This document shows, piece after piece, positions 23,875 through 26,755 of a DNA stretch of 26,755 nt. The stretch is taken from assembly GCA_002366725.1 (NCBI GenBank), contig DFBT01000067.1, positions 1 through 26,755 on the forward strand. The letters run 5' to 3'. Numbering within the stretch: the stretch's first letter is position 1; every line of letters begins with the position of its first letter. Origin of the DNA: Caldifarciminota bacterium UBA3073. GTDB lineage: Bacteria > Hydrothermota > UBA3073. Below the pieces are notes generated by a model. It was not told the origin of the DNA, searched no databases, and saw only the letters and a list, made by a program, of their open reading frames with translations. The translations under genes were made by a program, and so were the position numbers.

Positions 23875-26124
23875 TTATCGCGCGATGATCATCTTATTCG
23901 TTCGAGAGAAACCACCGGATTCCAATTTGTAAAAGTAGGTTCCGGAAGCTACCGTCCTGCCATTTTCATCTCGTCCATTCCAGGTTCGAGTGTAGGTGCC
24001 GTTTTCCATGTGCCCATCGACCAGCGTCTTGACCAACTGTCCACTTACATTGTATATCTTCAGGCTCGCGTAACCCGACTTAACGATGCTGAACTCGATG
24101 GTCGTCCTCGTTCTGAATGGGTTCGGCGCATTCTGGGACAGCAAGGCAACAGCAACTGGTTCCTCTTCTTCTACACCCAATTCGAGGTCATCGAGAGACC
24201 TCGGCATTATCTGATACCCTTCCCAGTAGGGTGAACTATAGTCGAACTGTGAGGCAATTCCAATCACATTGAAGGGAACCCACGGCGCGGTGGTGCCATC
24301 GATATCCGTATCGTCGTCGATGAACATGGTTGCATCATTATCAAGGCTGTCTGTGATAGTCACAATTCCATTGGAGCCCTCGGCTGGGAAGTGGTCCTCT
24401 GTGGTTACATAATTGATTTGGGTAAGTAGACCCTCATAAGTCTCACCCACCGTATCATTCAGAGATGGACAGCCTATGAGAATGGGACAGACGGACCAAA
24501 GCGTGGGTAACGAGGAGACCTCGAGAGTCGCGCTCGTGAGTTCGGTCAACCCGTTGTAAAAGTCGACTGATCCGGTGACAACTATCTCATCGCCTATATC
24601 GACGGCTCCTTCCACCGTTTCGTCGTATACGCACATCCCCCATCCCTGGTCCTGGAGGTAGACCTTGGAAGTTCCGAAGACCTCATCGGCGGCGGTAACG
24701 ATTCCTTTTATGGTCACGACACTATCCATCCAAACTGGCTCACCGTTCTCATCGTTCTCCCTCACGAAGCTTATGGGCATAATGTCCGGTGTGAACTCGA
24801 TTACCCTGAAGTACTGTGGAGCATAATAGTAGCCATTTACGGTATCGACGACACCCTGATAAGCGGCTATCAGTTCGCCGTTTCCGTCTCCATCGAGGTC
24901 GCCGGGGGCAACAATGTGATTGACACCGCCACCCACAGAGCCGATTATCCTATCGCGATAGATTTCATACTTTGTATAACTGGCGGGGTCGGTCGGATCT
25001 GCTCCCGTATACTCCCAGTCCTGAATGGTGCCCCAGGTTGTAAAGTATATATCGGGACCATCGCTATCCGTGCCGTGGTCTAAGTCACCAGCCGCGAAGC
25101 CATAACCGGCACCAATGCCCTCGCCGAGCAGGTAGGCATTGGTGGTATCGAGTGCGAGTGCATCCGTAACTCCATCGATGACCCAAAGATTCCCAGATAC
25201 ATACCCGCCGAAGAAGAACTCATCTGCACCGTCTCCATCGATGTCATAGGCTACACCGCCCTTGATCGCAACCTCGTCCACGGGAGAATATGCATAGGGC
25301 GTGCTCATGGCATAGGTGTTTGCCGCGGTGGCTTCTACAGCGAAATAGGTAATATTATTCCACACCTCACACATAACCTCTGTAGTTCCGTCTCCATCGA
25401 TATCTGCCAGGGCTACGGTGTTTGGACTGCCAACGAAATCACCATCGGGATAATCAGTGGAATAACGCCGCAGATCTAACTCCGTGGTAAAGGTATAAAA
25501 TCCGGGAAATGAACCAGATACCGACCAAATCCAGAAACGATCGCCCGGAAGACCATTAGCGCTGAAGGTGTTTCCATTGGAGGCAATTGCGATCTCCTGC
25601 GTTCCGTCATCATCGATATCCGCAACTGCGATCATCTCTACCCTGAATCTCTCTACGCTGTCAGTTTCGGCAATGTAACGGACGGCAGTTGGTTCGGTGC
25701 CATACCCGTTATCTGTGGTTCCATCCCATTCGTAGACATAGATACCGGCGCTGTCGTCTATTGCGTTGTAGCTATTAACCGGAAAGATTATCTCGCCCAA
25801 TCCATCGCCGTCGAGATCACCGGTGGCGACGATCCTGACGGGACTGGAGTAGCCAGAAGGAGTGCCGGTAGAACTCCAGACGAGTTCCAGGGTATTGTCA
25901 CCGGTAACCTCGTAAACATGAACCATTCCCCCGTTACTATAATCGGTGACAATAACCTCTGGCTTTCCATCCTGGTCGAGGTCACTTCCGGCGCACACTC
26001 CCCTCGGGTTAGAGATATCATCTGCAGGGTCGTTCGTGGCGGCATACCCAAACCAGTTATCTCCCTCGCCGGCGAACAACGAAACCGCTATCACCATAAC
26101 CAACATAGCTTTTATCATTCTCAT
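23875..26124 (-). CDS. Secreted FG-GAP/VCBS protein with OB-like module and FlgD-type sorting domain
   Basis: About 749 residues from ATG 26124, preceded by GGGAGGAG (26127-26134); a TTG 33 nt further upstream is less likely, and ATG 26118 is a close alternative. Signal peptide MIKAMLVMVIAVSLFAG. Repeated Ca2+-binding-like loops (DLDQDGKPE, DLDGDGLGE, DIDDDGTQE, DIDGDGTTE, DIDGDGADE, DLDGDGNGE) indicate an FG-GAP propeller. An OB-like beta module follows (VTIKGIVTAADEVFG, GDEIVVTGSV). The end is a sorting domain of the FlgD-like kind (NAPNPFR, YNVSGQLVKTL, GTYFYKL, NKMIIAR), unlike the VAGREV type on the other three. Extracellular, with unknown ligand. Confidence 0.83.
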   Translation of the reverse strand: MRMIKAMLVMVIAVSLFAGEGDNWFGYAATNDPADDISNPRGVCAGSDLDQDGKPEVIVTDYSNGGMVHVYEVTGDNTLELVWSSTGTPSGYSSPVRIVATGDLDGDGLGEIIFPVNSYNAIDDSAGIYVYEWDGTTDNGYGTEPTAVRYIAETDSVERFRVEMIAVADIDDDGTQEIAIASNGNTFSANGLPGDRFWIWSVSGSFPGFYTFTTELDLRRYSTDYPDGDFVGSPNTVALADIDGDGTTEVMCEVWNNITYFAVEATAANTYAMSTPYAYSPVDEVAIKGGVAYDIDGDGADEFFFGGYVSGNLWVIDGVTDALALDTTNAYLLGEGIGAGYGFAAGDLDHGTDSDGPDIYFTTWGTIQDWEYTGADPTDPASYTKYEIYRDRIIGSVGGGVNHIVAPGDLDGDGNGELIAAYQGVVDTVNGYYYAPQYFRVIEFTPDIMPISFVRENDENGEPVWMDSVVTIKGIVTAADEVFGTSKVYLQDQGWGMCVYDETVEGAVDIGDEIVVTGSVDFYNGLTELTSATLEVSSLPTLWSVCPILIGCPSLNDTVGETYEGLLTQINYVTTEDHFPAEGSNGIVTITDSLDNDATMFIDDDTDIDGTTAPWVPFNVIGIASQFDYSSPYWEGYQIMPRSLDDLELGVEEEEPVAVALLSQNAPNPFRTRTTIEFSIVKSGYASLKIYNVSGQLVKTLVDGHMENGTYTRTWNGRDENGRTVASGTYFYKLESGGFSRTNKMIIAR

Positions 26125-26192
26125 TTCTCCTCCCTTTTTTGTGTTACCAAATTCCAAAAATAGAACTCACTACCTGCTCACTTCTGGACATC

Positions 26193-26250
26193 CACCACCC
26201 CCTTTCATGATTTTTTTATCTTAATTCTTTAAAGCTCACCACCCCCTTTC
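26193..26250 (-). promoter_or_regulatory. Leader with two GAAAGGGGGTGGTG motifs
   Basis: On the minus strand GAAAGGGGGTGGTG occurs exactly twice (26237-26250 and 26193-26206), 44 nt apart, upstream of the FG-GAP gene. Compared with the copies at 27-81, the A-to-G changes keep pairing with the 16S tail through G-U pairs. The gene's own ribosome site is separate, at 26127-26134. Confidence 0.5.
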
Positions 26251-26272
26251 CGTTACAGTGTTTAATTATTAT

Positions 26273-26322
26273 GGAGTGCGTCAACCGTGTTGGTGCATGC
26301 AGTATCACGGATACTGCACTCC
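26273..26322. repeat. REP-like doublet of two inverted hairpin units
   Basis: Plus strand: GGAGTGC GTCAAC CGT GTTGGTGCATG. Minus strand: GGAGTGC AGTATC CGT GATACTGCATG. The two units overlap at the palindrome GCATGC (26295-26300). Each begins with GGAG, followed by a hairpin with a CGT loop (stem 7 of 9, and 9 of 9 at 26298-26318). This is the architecture of paired REP sequences mobilised by RAYT transposases. Confidence 0.65.
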
Positions 26323-26362
26323 CAAATATCTGCGTCCAAAATAGAAAGCAATGGTTTATTTC

Positions 26363-26755
26363 TCAAAACCTGACTCCGACAGAGAGTCTGTTGACAAAAC
26401 CCAATCTTCCGAAGTCGGCATAGGCATAATCTATGTCGATTGTCCAATTTTGTATGTCCTGTCTGATCCCCCCACCCGCGGTGAATCCCTCTTCGCTGTC
26501 TTTCATAAACAATGATTTGTATCCAGCCCTCAAAAAATACTTTTCTTTTAAAGACAACTCCGAACCAAGATTGATATATTCCACATTATCATTTGGATGC
26601 ACCGCATCTGTCGCCACGGTGAGTCGTGTATCACCCACTTTCAATAAATCCATTGCTATCCCAACCCTGAATCTCAGCGGCAGCACAAATTGGCCAGTTC
26701 TCAAGTCTCCAATAAATCCCACATTCCATTCCTCCTGCCAATCGGTTATTGCGTG
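26363..26755 (-). CDS. PorV/PorQ-type outer-membrane protein, C-terminal part
   Basis: The frame is open to the window edge, so the N-terminus lies outside; at least 130 residues are visible. Alternating beta-strand pattern (FRVGIAMDLL, YINLGSELSL, FLRAGYKSLF, FTAGGGIRQD, DIDYAYADFGRLG) ending in NRLSVGVRF, with a terminal Phe as in outer-membrane barrels. The DYAYADFGRLG ending is typical of the PorV/PorQ family, which takes part in type IX secretion by binding or shuttling sorted cargo. Next to a sorted protein, it supports a T9SS-like route in this organism. It could instead be a related UPF0164-type barrel. Confidence 0.75.
   Translation of the reverse strand, partial: HAITDWQEEWNVGFIGDLRTGQFVLPLRFRVGIAMDLLKVGDTRLTVATDAVHPNDNVEYINLGSELSLKEKYFLRAGYKSLFMKDSEEGFTAGGGIRQDIQNWTIDIDYAYADFGRLGFVNRLSVGVRF

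Noticed and set aside
23875..26124. Horizontal transfer of the FG-GAP gene because of high G+C
   Set aside because: A sampled stretch (25081-25140) is 36/60 G+C against 17/60 at 14521-14580, but 961-1020 in another sorted-protein gene is 35/60, so composition varies with Gly/Asp-rich content and is not evidence of transfer.

Overview
The window looks like chromosomal DNA of an uncultured, AT-leaning diderm bacterium, possibly a candidate phylum of the FCB/WOR-3 (Stahlbacteria) type; that placement is inference. The signs are four secreted proteins ending in type IX secretion-like sorting domains (YPNPFN...YDVAGREV...SGVYYYRL...KKMLL, or an FlgD-like variant), the C-terminal part of a PorV/PorQ-type outer-membrane protein at the right edge, several lipobox proteins, and many short palindromic repeats sitting exactly at gene borders. 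No rRNA, tRNA or CRISPR array was seen.

Layout. 152-2422 is a secreted beta-propeller protein with a sorting domain. 2526-7313 holds two tandem paralogous GHL10 (DigH-like) secreted glycosidases; the first has Ig-like modules and a sorting domain, the second stops early and lacks both. 7405-10924 is a tight cluster: a DUF1460 amidase-like lipoprotein, a lysozyme-fold lipoprotein and a sodium:solute symporter. After another sorted protein (10960-13035) come a NamZ-type exo-N-acetylmuramidase (DUF1343/GH171), a second DUF1460 protein, a double-GNAT protein, a TIM-barrel glycosidase-like protein, a BadF-type amino-sugar kinase, a two-domain N-acetylmuramoyl-L-alanine amidase and a DacB/PBP4 peptidase. 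On the minus strand follow a DUF218 (YdcF/ElyC-like) protein, an L-Ala-D/L-Glu epimerase, an FG-GAP sorted protein and the partial PorV/PorQ gene.

Taken together, 2526-23807 reads as an unusually complete peptidoglycan digestion and salvage island. Stem peptides would be removed (amidase, DUF1460, DacB), glycans cut (GHL10, lysozyme-like, NamZ), amino sugars imported (symporter) and phosphorylated (kinase), and the L-Ala-D-Glu dipeptide epimerised for amino-acid use. Each family has precedent; the combination, with secreted GHL10 enzymes carrying T9SS-like tags, is the candidate new system. Whether it recycles the cell's own wall or scavenges other bacteria cannot be decided from sequence.

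Mobile palindromic elements have shaped the island. A 185-bp element with perfect 28-bp inverted ends supplies the 3' end of the kinase gene and carries a near-consensus promoter pointing at the amidase. A repeat cluster supplies the end of the GNAT gene. A REP-like doublet and a 26-bp inverted repeat lie in the minus-strand gene block.
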